Shown: in pieces, positions 1-8,109 of the stretch | How positions within the stretch are numbered: the stretch's first letter is position 1 | Layout: every line of letters starts with the position of its first letter | DNA from: Chitinophagaceae bacterium | GTDB taxonomy: Bacteria; Bacteroidota; Bacteroidia; Chitinophagales; Chitinophagaceae | Assembly (NCBI GenBank): GCA_030151745.1 | Contig: JASLDA010000224.1 | Location: 1-16,514, forward strand | DNA length: 16,514 nucleotides | Direction: 5' to 3' | Program-made: the position numbers and the translations under genes | Notes under the pieces: model-generated | What the model was told of the DNA's origin: nothing | The model's input: only the letters and a program-made list of their open reading frames with translations | Database searches by the model: none

Positions 1-1260
1 GACCAGATCGGCTCCGGCCTGCTGTTCCGCTCCTACGAAGACCGGGGCCTGCTGATCGATAACGCGCTCGTCGGGGCGCATGTCCGGTACCGGCCGACCT
101 CCAATATCACCCTGAAAGCGTTCGCCGGCCAGCAGAAGCGCATCACCGCGGATAAGCTCAATAACGAGCGCTACCAGCCGCAGATCAAGGGCTTCAACGC
201 GGAAGGCGACTTCGACCTGGGCAAGGCTCATATCTCTCCCGGCATCGGCGTGCTGAACCGGACGCTGGACGAGGCTTCGATCAACGCCGTCGCTGCGACG
301 ATCAATTCGCAGAATCTGGATACCCGCTTCGTGCCGCGCTACAACATGTACGCATTCACGGCGTACAACACGCTTACTCTGGGCGACTTCTCCTGGTATG
401 CCGAAGGCGCTTACAAAACGCACGAGGCGATCGACAATACGCAGATGCTGATCGACGTGCCCGGGAACGTGGAGTACACGACCCTGGGCTATGCGCGCAA
501 GGGCATCGCGGTCAACCTCACCGGCAAGCGCACGGAGAATTTCGAGATGCGCACCTCGCCCCGGGAAGCCCTGCTGCGCGGCATGCTGAACTGGCAGCCG
601 ATCGTAGCACGGATCCGCCCGCAGCGCCTGATGTCCCGCTACACGCCTGCTTCGCAGAACCTGTCCGAAATGGCCGGCGGCGCGGATGTGCTGATATCGC
701 CGAAGGAAAACCTGGACATCACCCTGAACTACACGCACATCAATACGCTCAATGACGTAAAGCTGTATCGCGAGATCTACGGTGAAGCGGAGTACCGCGG
801 CCTCGACAAGTGGATACTCGTAGGCGGCGCGCAATATCTGAACTATAACCAGGAACTCTACCAGGTGCGCCCGGGTGTGCCTATGGTGGAGGCGATCACC
901 CCTTTTGCAGAAGCTACCTATCGCTTTAACGATAAGAGGAGCCTCCGCGTCGAAGTGGAATACATGCAGACCAAGCAGGATTACGGCTCCTGGGTCTTTG
1001 CCCTGCTGGAATATACCATCGCGCCGCGCTGGGCTTTCGCGCTCAGCGATATGTACATCACGCAGCTGAACCCGGAGAATATCTCCGGTCTCACCAAGTC
1101 GCCCCACTACTACAACGCGTTCCTCGCTTATACCAAGGGGCCGCACCGCTTCACGGTCAGCTACGTAAAGCAGCCGGACGGCATCAACTGCACGGGTGGC
1201 GTATGCCGCTACGAGCCCGCCTTCAGCGGCCTGCGCTTCGGCGTGACCTCGAGCTGGTAA
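1..1260 (+). CDS. DUF6029-like outer-membrane protein (3' part)
   Basis: The reading frame is open from the first base of the window to a TAA stop, giving 419 residues with the start codon lying upstream. The visible part opens with IGSGLLFRSYEDRGLLIDNAL, a pattern I associate with Bacteroidota proteins annotated as DUF6029. The rest is a run of short amphipathic strands rich in Tyr, Phe and Trp (for example WYAEGAYKT, YNAFLAYTKGPHRFTVSYVKQ) and ends with RFGVTSSW, which fits an outer-membrane beta-barrel ending in an aromatic residue. No enzymatic motif is visible and the substrate is unknown. A TonB-dependent receptor starts 49 bases downstream on the same strand, so co-transcription is possible. 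The barrel prediction is firm. The DUF6029 name rests on recall of sequence patterns and is less certain. Confidence 0.75.
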   Translation, partial: DQIGSGLLFRSYEDRGLLIDNALVGAHVRYRPTSNITLKAFAGQQKRITADKLNNERYQPQIKGFNAEGDFDLGKAHISPGIGVLNRTLDEASINAVAATINSQNLDTRFVPRYNMYAFTAYNTLTLGDFSWYAEGAYKTHEAIDNTQMLIDVPGNVEYTTLGYARKGIAVNLTGKRTENFEMRTSPREALLRGMLNWQPIVARIRPQRLMSRYTPASQNLSEMAGGADVLISPKENLDITLNYTHINTLNDVKLYREIYGEAEYRGLDKWILVGGAQYLNYNQELYQVRPGVPMVEAITPFAEATYRFNDKRSLRVEVEYMQTKQDYGSWVFALLEYTIAPRWAFALSDMYITQLNPENISGLTKSPHYYNAFLAYTKGPHRFTVSYVKQPDGINCTGGVCRYEPAFSGLRFGVTSSW

Positions 1261-1309
1261 GGCGAGGCTACCCGGTATACTGGCATCATTCTGTTGCGCC
1301 GCAGCGCCG

Positions 1310-3355
1310 ATGCCTGCCCGCTTTGGTTCCGCTGCTCTCGGCCTGCTCCTGCTTTGCTGCGGGGCGGAGGCCGCCGCGCAGGAGCCTTCCGGCGACTCGG
1401 CAGCTCCGCGCTCGCTGCCCGGGGTTTCCGTTCAGGCATACCTGCTGGACCGTGCCGCCGTCCGCATCCCGGCGGCTATAGGCCTTGTCGATTCCTCGGG
1501 CCTGAGGCGATCCGGCAGCGGCAGCATCGTGAGCGCCGTCAATACCGTTCCCGGCGTACGCATGGAGGAACGCTCGCCCGGCTCATACCGGCTGGCGATC
1601 CGGGGCTCCTCGCTGCGCGCGCCCTTCGGTGTCCGCAATGTAAAGGTGTACTATAACGGCATCCCGTTTACGGACCCCGGCGGCAACACGTACTTAAACC
1701 AGCTCGGCTTCTATAACGTCGGCAGCATCGAGCTCATCAAAGGGCCGGGTTCCTCGCTCTACGGAGCCGGGACGGGTGGGGTGATGCTCATCGGCAGCCT
1801 GCCCGCGGCGATCCGCGGCGGCGCCGCGCTGGAGGCCACCGCCGGTTCCTACGGACTGTACAGCCTGGCTGCGGAGGCCCGTTCCGCGGACAGCTCCGGC
1901 CGCCTGGCAGGAGTGCTGCGCTACCAGCATTTACAGGCGGATGGCTACCGGGAGCAGAGCGCGCTGCGCCGCGATGTTTTCTCCTGGGACGGCCGCGCCA
2001 GCCTGGGGCCCGGCCTGAGCCTCAGCGGCCATTTTTTCTGCACGGACCTGCTCTACCAGACGCCGGGAGCGCTTACGAAGGCCGAATACGACGCGGATCC
2101 CCGGGCGGCAAGGCCCGCCTCCGGTGCCAGTCCCGGGGCCCGGGAGGCGGGAGCGGAGATCCGCCAGAGGGCCTTCCTGGCGGGTGTTTCGCTGGACTGT
2201 CGCATAGCGCCGCGCTGGAGCTACACGCTGAGCCTGTATGCCGCACATACGGTCTTCGAGAACCCGACGATCCGGAACCGGAGCCGCAGCAGCGAGCCCC
2301 ATGGAGGCGGCCGGGCCAGCCTCAGCTACCGCCGGGCGGGCCTGCTGGTCACCGGGGGCCTGGAGCTGCAGTCGGCCGACAACAGCGTGCAGACCTACAG
2401 CAATCGCCTCGGGGGACCCGATACGCTGCAATCGGACGATGTCCTGGCGCTGCGCACGGGCTTCGTTTTTCTGCAGGGCAGCTACGAGCTGAGGCGCTGG
2501 CTGCTTACGGCCGGTGCCAGCATAAATGCTTTTCGGCTGCGTTACCGGCGCGTAAACCTTGCAGGCGAGGAGACCCTGCGCGATATCGACAATACCGCCG
2601 CTCCCCGCTTTGCCCTGGGCTACCGGATCGGGGCCGGCATGACCGGCTATGCCAGCGTCGCGCGCGGCTTCTCTCCACCCAGCAGCGCGGAGCTCTCGCC
2701 CTCGGGAGGGACGCTTAATGCCGGCCTGGAGCCGGAGGCCGGCTGGAATTACGAACTCGGAATACACCGTGCCGGCCGGTTCAGCTGCAACGCCGCCATT
2801 TATTACTTCCGGCTGCGGCAAGCTATCGTTCAGCGCCGGGACGCCGCGGGCGGCGATTACTACATAAACAGCGGCGGTACGAACCAGGCCGGGATAGAGC
2901 TGGACGCCCGCTATGACCTGGGCCCGGACTGGGCTTTCAGCGCGGCATACAGCTACCAGCATTTCCGCTATGCCGATTTCATGCAGATCGACCAGGACTA
3001 TACCGGCCACGCCATGCCGGGCGTCGCGCCGCATACGGTTTTTGCAGCAATCGACTGGGGCGGTCCCTCCGGACCGTATGTGCGGCTCAGCGGCAGCGGG
3101 GTTGATTTTATGTATCCCGACGACGCGAATTCTACAACTATACCCGGTTACATACTGCTCGGCGCCCGGGCCGGGTACCGCTTCGGCACAGGCCGGTACG
3201 GTTTCGAAATCTTTGCGGGCGGCGATAATCTCGGGAACGCGAAATACAGCGCAGGGCCTGATATCAACGCGTTCGGCGGGCGCTACTACAACGCGGCCCC
3301 GGGCCGCTCGTTCTACGCCGGGTTCCGGCTGCAGCGCGGCAGCGCCGGCCTGTGA
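1310..3355 (+). CDS. TonB-dependent outer-membrane receptor
   Basis: This 681-residue protein should import a scarce ligand (siderophore, haem, cobalamin or similar) across the outer membrane using TonB energy. Residues 1-24 are a signal peptide ending AEAAAQ. A TonB-box-like stretch (LPGVSVQA, 36-43) follows. The plug domain spans about 45-163, with LAIRGSSLRAPFGVRNVKVYYNG, IPFTDPGG and the hallmark IELIKGPGSSLYGAGTGGVMLI. The remainder is a beta-barrel with alternating aromatic strands and typical blocks such as RGFSPPSSAELSPSGGTLNAGLEPEAGWNYELG and GVAPHTVFAAIDW. There is no carboxypeptidase-like N-terminal extension and no SusD partner, so this is a simple siderophore-type receptor, not a glycan SusC. 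No iron or cofactor genes lie nearby, so the ligand is not assignable. The ATG at 1310 is chosen because it directly precedes the signal peptide. No Shine-Dalgarno sequence is visible. Confidence 0.93.
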   Translation: MPARFGSAALGLLLLCCGAEAAAQEPSGDSAAPRSLPGVSVQAYLLDRAAVRIPAAIGLVDSSGLRRSGSGSIVSAVNTVPGVRMEERSPGSYRLAIRGSSLRAPFGVRNVKVYYNGIPFTDPGGNTYLNQLGFYNVGSIELIKGPGSSLYGAGTGGVMLIGSLPAAIRGGAALEATAGSYGLYSLAAEARSADSSGRLAGVLRYQHLQADGYREQSALRRDVFSWDGRASLGPGLSLSGHFFCTDLLYQTPGALTKAEYDADPRAARPASGASPGAREAGAEIRQRAFLAGVSLDCRIAPRWSYTLSLYAAHTVFENPTIRNRSRSSEPHGGGRASLSYRRAGLLVTGGLELQSADNSVQTYSNRLGGPDTLQSDDVLALRTGFVFLQGSYELRRWLLTAGASINAFRLRYRRVNLAGEETLRDIDNTAAPRFALGYRIGAGMTGYASVARGFSPPSSAELSPSGGTLNAGLEPEAGWNYELGIHRAGRFSCNAAIYYFRLRQAIVQRRDAAGGDYYINSGGTNQAGIELDARYDLGPDWAFSAAYSYQHFRYADFMQIDQDYTGHAMPGVAPHTVFAAIDWGGPSGPYVRLSGSGVDFMYPDDANSTTIPGYILLGARAGYRFGTGRYGFEIFAGGDNLGNAKYSAGPDINAFGGRYYNAAPGRSFYAGFRLQRGSAGL

Positions 3356-3400
3356 ACGCTTCTCGGACCGATTTTTTAGCATGACAGGCGTACCATTCCC

Positions 3401-4528
3401 ATGAGCAAGAAGATTCTTATCGTCGGTGCCGGCTTTTCCGGCGCCACTTTCGGCCGGCTGGCCGCCGAAGCAGGTCACCAGGTCACCATCATCGATCGCC
3501 GGGAGCATATCGGCGGCAATGCCTACAGCTATAAGGACGAAGAGACGGGCATCGACGTGCACAAGTACGGCGCGCATATCTTCCATACCAATGATGAGAC
3601 GGTCTGGAATTTCGTGAGCCGGTTCACGACCTTCAACGGCTATGTGAACCGCGTGAAGGCCCGCAGCAACGGCCGCATTTATACCATGCCGGTAAACCTG
3701 CATACCATAAACCAGTTTTTCAACAAGACCTTCTCTCCGGGCGAGGCCGAAGCGTTCATCGAATCGCTCCGGGTGCCGGTGGACCGGATCACCAACTTCG
3801 AGGAATTCGTCACGTCCTCGATCGGCGTCGAGCTCTACGAGGCGTTCTACAAGTATTACTCGATCAAACAGTGGGGCGTGCAGCCGCAGGAGATCAACGT
3901 CAGCACGGCCAAGCGGCTGCCGATCCGCTTTATCTACGACGACAATTATTTCAACGATAAATACCAGGGAATCCCTACCGACGGCTACACGCCCATCTTC
4001 GAGCGTATGCTGGATCACCCGAACATCAAGGTCATTCTCGGCGCTGAATATGCAGACGTGAAGGATAGCTGGCGTAGCCGGTATGACAACCTGGTTTTCA
4101 CAGGCACCATCGACTATTACTTCGGTCATGTTTACGGCAAGCTGCCGTACCGCACCATCCGCTTCGAAGAGGTACGCGACAAGGAGATCCAGGGCAACGC
4201 CGTGATCAACTACACCGATATGAGCCAGCCGTTCACGCGTATCATCGAGCACAAGTATTTCGCCCCGGGAAAGAAGTACGATCGCAGCGTCGGCTTCCTG
4301 GAATATTCCGAAGCGGCCGATTCCAGCCGCGACCCCTATTATCCTGTCCGCAACGAGGAGAGCGACAAGATCTTCGCCCGGTATGAAAAGCTCGCGAAGG
4401 AGGAGAAGGACGTGCTGTTCATCGGCCGGCTTGCCGAGTTTAAGTACTACGACATGCATCAGGTAATAGGCGCCGCCATGGCAGCGTTCAGGCGCTGGAT
4501 CAAGACGGATGTCGAGCTCGCAGCCTGA
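3401..4528 (+). CDS. glf: UDP-galactopyranose mutase
   Basis: This cytoplasmic flavoenzyme interconverts UDP-galactopyranose and UDP-galactofuranose, the donor for galactofuranose in surface polysaccharides. It is 375 residues, normal for bacterial Glf. The N-terminal FAD-binding Rossmann motif is ILIVGAGFSGA (5-15, GxGxxG at 9-14), followed by the acidic end of the second strand (TIIDRREHIGGNAYS). Family hallmarks follow: KYGAHIFHTN (55-64), YYSIKQWGVQPQEI (152-165), AKRLPIRF with Arg176, LPYRTIRFEE with Arg251, and FTRIIEHKYF with Arg280; I judge the three arginines to match the substrate phosphate-binding arginines of the family. The C-terminal GRLAEFKYYDMHQVIGAAM is the usual FAD-contacting block. 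All key residues appear intact. No glycosyltransferase or polysaccharide export genes are in the window, so the glycan it feeds is unknown. The gene starts 45 bases after the receptor and may share its transcript. Confidence 0.97.
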   Translation: MSKKILIVGAGFSGATFGRLAAEAGHQVTIIDRREHIGGNAYSYKDEETGIDVHKYGAHIFHTNDETVWNFVSRFTTFNGYVNRVKARSNGRIYTMPVNLHTINQFFNKTFSPGEAEAFIESLRVPVDRITNFEEFVTSSIGVELYEAFYKYYSIKQWGVQPQEINVSTAKRLPIRFIYDDNYFNDKYQGIPTDGYTPIFERMLDHPNIKVILGAEYADVKDSWRSRYDNLVFTGTIDYYFGHVYGKLPYRTIRFEEVRDKEIQGNAVINYTDMSQPFTRIIEHKYFAPGKKYDRSVGFLEYSEAADSSRDPYYPVRNEESDKIFARYEKLAKEEKDVLFIGRLAEFKYYDMHQVIGAAMAAFRRWIKTDVELAA

Positions 4529-4563
4529 GGTGCTTGGCGGGGTGTGCGTATCTTGCCCGCTCA

Positions 4564-4938
4564 ATGACATATATGACCCGCCTTGCCTGTTTTGCGCTGA
4601 CCGCCGCCATTTTCACCGCCTGCAAAACGAAGCAGCAGACCCCGCTGGTCGGCAGCTGGAAGCTCGCCGCCATCAGCGCGACGCCTGAGGCCGCGCTGGC
4701 CGGGGAAAGCCCCGTAGGTGCCATCTATACGTTCCGGGCCGACAGCACTATGACCTTGGGCGCCTCGAGCGCACCGCAGCGTTACGAGCTGCTTCGCCTG
4801 CCCGAAGGATTGTTTCTCGTCGTCGACGGCAGCCAGGCGCACCGGTACCGCATAATCGCCATGACGCCTTCCGAGCTGAGCCTGGAGGAAAACAAGGAAG
4901 ATGCCCGGGTCAATATGCAGCTGGAATTCCAGCGCTGA
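4564..4938 (+). CDS. Small lipocalin-like lipoprotein
   Basis: This predicted lipoprotein has 124 residues. Its N-terminus, MTYMTRLACFALTAAIFTAC, has a short basic region, a hydrophobic core and a lipobox-like FTAC with Cys20, so it should be lipid-anchored after cleavage by signal peptidase II. The mature part begins KTKQQTPLVGSWKL. The LVGSWKL opening, followed by alternating beta strands (GAIYTFRADSTMTLG, RYELLRLPEGLFLVVDG, YRIIAMTPSELSLEE), resembles the small lipocalin-like lipoproteins common in Bacteroidota, where the opening is usually LxGxW. Function is unknown. The ATG at 4573 (MTRLAC) is an equally good start and would give 121 residues. A TTG at 4534 would put an unlikely extension before the signal peptide. 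The gene follows glf by 35 bases and converges on the next gene with a 32-base gap. Confidence 0.75.
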   Translation: MTYMTRLACFALTAAIFTACKTKQQTPLVGSWKLAAISATPEAALAGESPVGAIYTFRADSTMTLGASSAPQRYELLRLPEGLFLVVDGSQAHRYRIIAMTPSELSLEENKEDARVNMQLEFQR

Positions 4939-4970
4939 GCGCCGGGCCTCGCAGGAACCCCTGACGGGCG

Positions 4971-6704
4971 CTAGTAGAAGTCGTAGTCTCTTCTTACGAT
5001 ATTCAGCCGGAGTCCGCCGTATATATACGTGCTGGAATTGTCCCGCGCCGGCGTGTTCTCGAAGCTCTGTTGCCGGTGTGTCGCGCCGAGGTCGATGAAA
5101 AGGTTCTCCTTCAGCTCATACGAGATATTGAGATTTACCGACAGGGTATTTGCCGGGATCCCGTTGATCAGGGCGTAGCCGTACTCGTTGTCCGGGCCGA
5201 CCGGCGTCCGGTTGTTGTAGTTCAGGAACGGGTTGCTGCCATAGTTGCTTCCGTTACTGTCTATGCCTTGACGATAATACATCGCCTTGGCGCTCAGGTA
5301 CAGCTTTCGGACCGGTTGGTAGCGCGCGATGCCGATCAGCTCCGCGAAGCCCGCGCCGAGGGGATGCGCCAGGGGCTGATTGTAATGCGTGTAGTTCGCA
5401 TTGCTGTCGGAGTGGGAATAGGAGAAGGGGCGCACCAGGTTCACCTCGCCCTGCAGGTCGAGGTTGCGGATCCCGAGCGCATCGAACCATTTGCCCCCCA
5501 GCTGCACGCCGAATTTGTTGCCGAACCAGCCTTTGCCGGCAAACAGCTCCTTGCTGCGGAATTCGTCGAAGAAGATCTGCCCGTAGAACTGCAGGTGCTG
5601 CGCCGCGATCGCCTTGAAGTTCAGGCCCAGGTTTACATTGTCCGGGGAGCCGTTCGCGCGTTCGATGGCGCGGTAGAGAATGACCGGGTTCATGTAGGAG
5701 AACTCGAAGCGGTTCCCGCGGGAGAAGATCGTGCTTTCAAACAGGCCGATGTTCAGCCAGCGCGTGGCATTCACGCTCAGATGGTGCATGGTCGCGTACT
5801 TATGCGGCAGCTGCTGGTCCAGGCCGCGCGTGTACTGCGGCGTAAGCTCCAGGTACAGGTTCTGGTAGTTGAGCTTCCAGATCCGGGTGTTGAGCCGCAG
5901 GAAGGTCGCGGGGGCGGAGAAGTCGGACAGGAACAGGCTGCGGTAGCCGTCGCCCAGGAAATGCTTGTCGTAGCCGAAGGTGACGTTCAGGACATCCTTG
6001 ATGGCCGCGAAATCCACGTAGCCCCGGGCCTGGAGATAGTCGAAGGTCTTATTGTTCGGCGTTTGATAGTAGTCCGCTCCCGGAACCGCCGTCTGCCCGT
6101 TGAAGAGACCATTGGCATAGTTCCGCACGAAGCTTGGAGGCTGCTCCTGGTTATCTGCAAAATAAGTGTACACCCCGATCTTATCGGCGATCACGGCCCT
6201 GGCCTCGATGCCGCGGCTGGAAGCCCAGTAGCTGTCGTCTCCGAAGGTGCTTTTCTCGTACAGCGCCGAGCCCGAGATCACCGGATTCGCGACGAGGAAG
6301 AAGTTCGGGGTCTTTACGTGTACGAAGTCGGGCTGCTTATTGTAGAGCGCGCCTTTGAACCAGGGAGTCCGGGAATTGATCGCGCCGTCCCCGTTGGAAG
6401 CCCATTCCCCGCTGACCGAGATCGCATGTTCGATATTGTACCGGTCGATATCGCTGAGGCCGGTACCCCCGTTTACCCCGTCGCCCATATCCAGGTCCCG
6501 CGCGGACTCCAGGAATCGCACGGCGTTCTTCCGGCTCAGGGGCTTATCGCTCAGGAACAGGTTCCGGTCCAGGAATCCCTGCCGTGTTTCCAGCCGGTCG
6601 AACAGATGATAGTCTTCCTGGCCGAGCTGCAGATACGTGGTTTGAGCCCGGAGGGGAGCGACGCTGCCGAGCAGCAGCGCAAGGGGAATTAATTTTTTGG
6701 TCAT
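4971..6704 (-). CDS. Wzi/RemB-like outer-membrane beta-barrel protein
   Basis: This outer-membrane protein has 577 residues. The start is set at MTKKLIPLALLLGSVAPLRAQ, a signal peptide cleaved after Ala20. A longer in-frame extension would overlap pyrC and lacks signal features. The mature N-terminus (YHLFDRLETRQGFLDRNLFLSDKPLSRKNAVRFLES) and the central FGYDKHFLGDGYRSLFLSDFSAPATFLRLN (243-271) match my memory of the Wzi-like capsule-assembly family and of the flavobacterial gliding-associated protein RemB. The remainder is a long series of beta strands with aromatic girdle residues, ending in RRDYDFY with a C-terminal aromatic as in outer-membrane barrels. Wzi of enteric bacteria is a surface lectin that helps retain capsule. 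Whether this protein binds polysaccharide or supports gliding is inference. The glf gene nearby makes a surface-sugar precursor, a suggestive but weak link. It is transcribed divergently from pyrC. Confidence 0.72.
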   Translation of the reverse strand: MTKKLIPLALLLGSVAPLRAQTTYLQLGQEDYHLFDRLETRQGFLDRNLFLSDKPLSRKNAVRFLESARDLDMGDGVNGGTGLSDIDRYNIEHAISVSGEWASNGDGAINSRTPWFKGALYNKQPDFVHVKTPNFFLVANPVISGSALYEKSTFGDDSYWASSRGIEARAVIADKIGVYTYFADNQEQPPSFVRNYANGLFNGQTAVPGADYYQTPNNKTFDYLQARGYVDFAAIKDVLNVTFGYDKHFLGDGYRSLFLSDFSAPATFLRLNTRIWKLNYQNLYLELTPQYTRGLDQQLPHKYATMHHLSVNATRWLNIGLFESTIFSRGNRFEFSYMNPVILYRAIERANGSPDNVNLGLNFKAIAAQHLQFYGQIFFDEFRSKELFAGKGWFGNKFGVQLGGKWFDALGIRNLDLQGEVNLVRPFSYSHSDSNANYTHYNQPLAHPLGAGFAELIGIARYQPVRKLYLSAKAMYYRQGIDSNGSNYGSNPFLNYNNRTPVGPDNEYGYALINGIPANTLSVNLNISYELKENLFIDLGATHRQQSFENTPARDNSSTYIYGGLRLNIVRRDYDFY

Positions 6705-6739
6705 GCGGGGCGCAGTGTGTGAAGGGCGGTAACTTGCTG

Positions 6740-6747
6740 CAAAAGTA
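6740..6747 (-). promoter_or_regulatory. Candidate -7 promoter element for the Wzi-like gene
   Basis: Read on the minus strand the sequence is TACTTTTG, an exact match to the Bacteroidota primary sigma factor -7 consensus TAnnTTTG. It ends 35 bases before the start codon at 6704, predicting a short leader of about 30 bases. I do not see a TTG -33 element at the expected 19-base spacing, so the call rests on the -7 match and its position. Confidence 0.5.
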
Positions 6748-6757
6748 TTTGCAAATA
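6746..6757. repeat. Perfect 12-base palindrome in the divergent spacer
   Basis: TATTTGCAAATA equals its own reverse complement. It lies in the 70-base spacer between the divergent Wzi-like gene and pyrC, and overlaps the upstream edge of the minus-strand -7 element by two bases. A dimeric regulator could bind here, but no regulator gene is nearby and an AT-rich palindrome of this size can arise by chance. Confidence 0.35.
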
Positions 6758-6774
6758 ACGCAGCCTCCTGATAT

Positions 6775-8109
6775 ATGTCCGATACGATTCTGATCAAAAA
6801 CGCGACTCTGGTAAACGAAGGCCGGAAATGGAATGCCGATGTTCTCATCCGCAAGGGACGTATCGAGCAGATCGGCTCCGGCCTGAGCGCCGCGGAAGCG
6901 CACCGGGAGATAGACGCCGAAGGACTGCACCTGATCCCGGGCGTGATCGACGACCAGGTGCATTTCCGCGAGCCCGGCCTTACTCATAAGGCCAATATCA
7001 TGACGGAGTCCCGCGCCGCCGTCGCGGGAGGAACGACTTCGTTCATGGAAATGCCGAATACGAGCCCGGCTGCGCTGACGCAGGAATTGCTCGAGGCCAA
7101 GTATGAGATAGCGGCGGCCTGCAGCCCTGCGAATTACTCCTTCTTCATGGGCGTCTCCAATGACAATGCCGAGGAGGTGCTGCGTACGAACGAGCGGAAG
7201 ACGGAAGTATGCGGCGTCAAGATATTTATGGGCTCCTCCACCGGCTCCATGCTGGTGGACAACTTCGTGACCCTGAACCGGATCTTCTCCGGTACCGAGC
7301 TGCTTATCGCGACGCACTGCGAAGACGAGCGTATCATCGCAGCGAACAAGGAGCGCTACGCCGATGCGGATCAGGCAGCCTACCATCCGCTGATCAGGGA
7401 TGCGGAAGCCTGTTTCGAGAGCTCCTTTACGGCTATACAGCTGGCCAAGCAGACCGGCGCTCGCCTGCATATCCTTCACATCTCGACGGCGCGGGAGCTG
7501 CAGCTGTTCGGGAATATGCTCCCGCTGCGGGAAAAGCAGATCACCTCGGAAGTCTGCGTGCATCACCTGCATTTTACCGCCGAGGATTACGAGCGCTTCG
7601 GCAATCTCATCAAATGCAACCCCGCCATAAAGGCGCCGGAGAACAAGGCCGCGCTCTGGGAAGGCCTGCTGGACGACCGCCTCGATATCATCGCGACCGA
7701 CCACGCCCCGCATACCTGGGAGGAGAAGCTGCTGCCTTACCAGCAGGCTCCGTCCGGGGTGCCGCTGGTGCAGCACAGCCTGCTGCTGATGCTGCAGTAT
7801 GTGCACGAGGGCCGTATCAGCCTCGAAAAAGTGGTGGAGAAGATGGCCCATGCCCCGGCCGATTGCTTCCGGATCAAAGACCGCGGCTTCATTCGCGAAG
7901 GCTATGCCGCAGACCTGGTTCTCGTCGATATGCACGGGGGGACGGAGGTCTCCAAATCGAATATCCTGTACCGCTGCGGCTGGTCGCCGTTTGAAGGCCA
8001 CCGCTTCCCCGCGCGCATCACGCATACGCTGGTCAACGGCACGGTGGTTTATGAAAACGGGCAGGTGCAGGAGTCTATTGCCGGGCGCCGCCTCCAGTTC
8101 GACCGCTGA
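6775..8109 (+). CDS. pyrC: Dihydroorotase
   Basis: This cytoplasmic zinc amidohydrolase interconverts carbamoyl-aspartate and dihydroorotate, the third step of de novo pyrimidine synthesis. It has 444 residues. Visible metal and active-site blocks are DDQVHFREPGLTHK (59-72, His63 and Arg65), GGTTSFMEMPNTSP (85-98), GVKIFMGSSTG (147-157, Lys149 as a candidate carbamylated lysine), THCED with His181, LHISTA with His235, KCNPAIKAP (280-288) and IATDHAPH (306-313, catalytic Asp309). The C-terminal FIREGYAADLVLVD and ITHTLVNGTVVYENG are typical of the amidohydrolase small domain. The first His of the classic HxH motif is Gln61 here, which I recall as usual for Bacteroidota members. Allantoinase or dihydropyrimidinase are less likely given the FREPG and NPAIKAP blocks. 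The ATG at 6775 is the natural start. The stop overlaps the next start by one base, implying coupled translation. Confidence 0.93.
   Translation: MSDTILIKNATLVNEGRKWNADVLIRKGRIEQIGSGLSAAEAHREIDAEGLHLIPGVIDDQVHFREPGLTHKANIMTESRAAVAGGTTSFMEMPNTSPAALTQELLEAKYEIAAACSPANYSFFMGVSNDNAEEVLRTNERKTEVCGVKIFMGSSTGSMLVDNFVTLNRIFSGTELLIATHCEDERIIAANKERYADADQAAYHPLIRDAEACFESSFTAIQLAKQTGARLHILHISTARELQLFGNMLPLREKQITSEVCVHHLHFTAEDYERFGNLIKCNPAIKAPENKAALWEGLLDDRLDIIATDHAPHTWEEKLLPYQQAPSGVPLVQHSLLLMLQYVHEGRISLEKVVEKMAHAPADCFRIKDRGFIREGYAADLVLVDMHGGTEVSKSNILYRCGWSPFEGHRFPARITHTLVNGTVVYENGQVQESIAGRRLQFDR

Noticed and set aside
1931..4570. Very long minus-strand open frame (879 codons) opposite the TonB receptor and glf
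   Set aside because: It is a GC-rich shadow of two strongly supported plus-strand genes. Its translation shows no recognisable domain and no signal or membrane pattern.
4938..4972. Possible bidirectional terminator between the convergent lipoprotein and Wzi-like genes
   Set aside because: AGCGCC and GGCGCT can pair, but the loop is 23 bases and there is no T-tract on either strand.
5070..6692. 540-codon plus-strand open frame opposite the Wzi-like gene
   Set aside because: Low-complexity Val/Glu/Arg-rich translation with no domain. The minus-strand frame has a signal peptide and barrel features.
6705..6854. 50-codon N-terminal extension of the Wzi-like protein
   Set aside because: It would run into pyrC and bury a clean signal peptide that begins at MTKK.
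6544..8025. 493-codon minus-strand open frame opposite pyrC
   Set aside because: Shadow of pyrC, whose catalytic motifs are intact.
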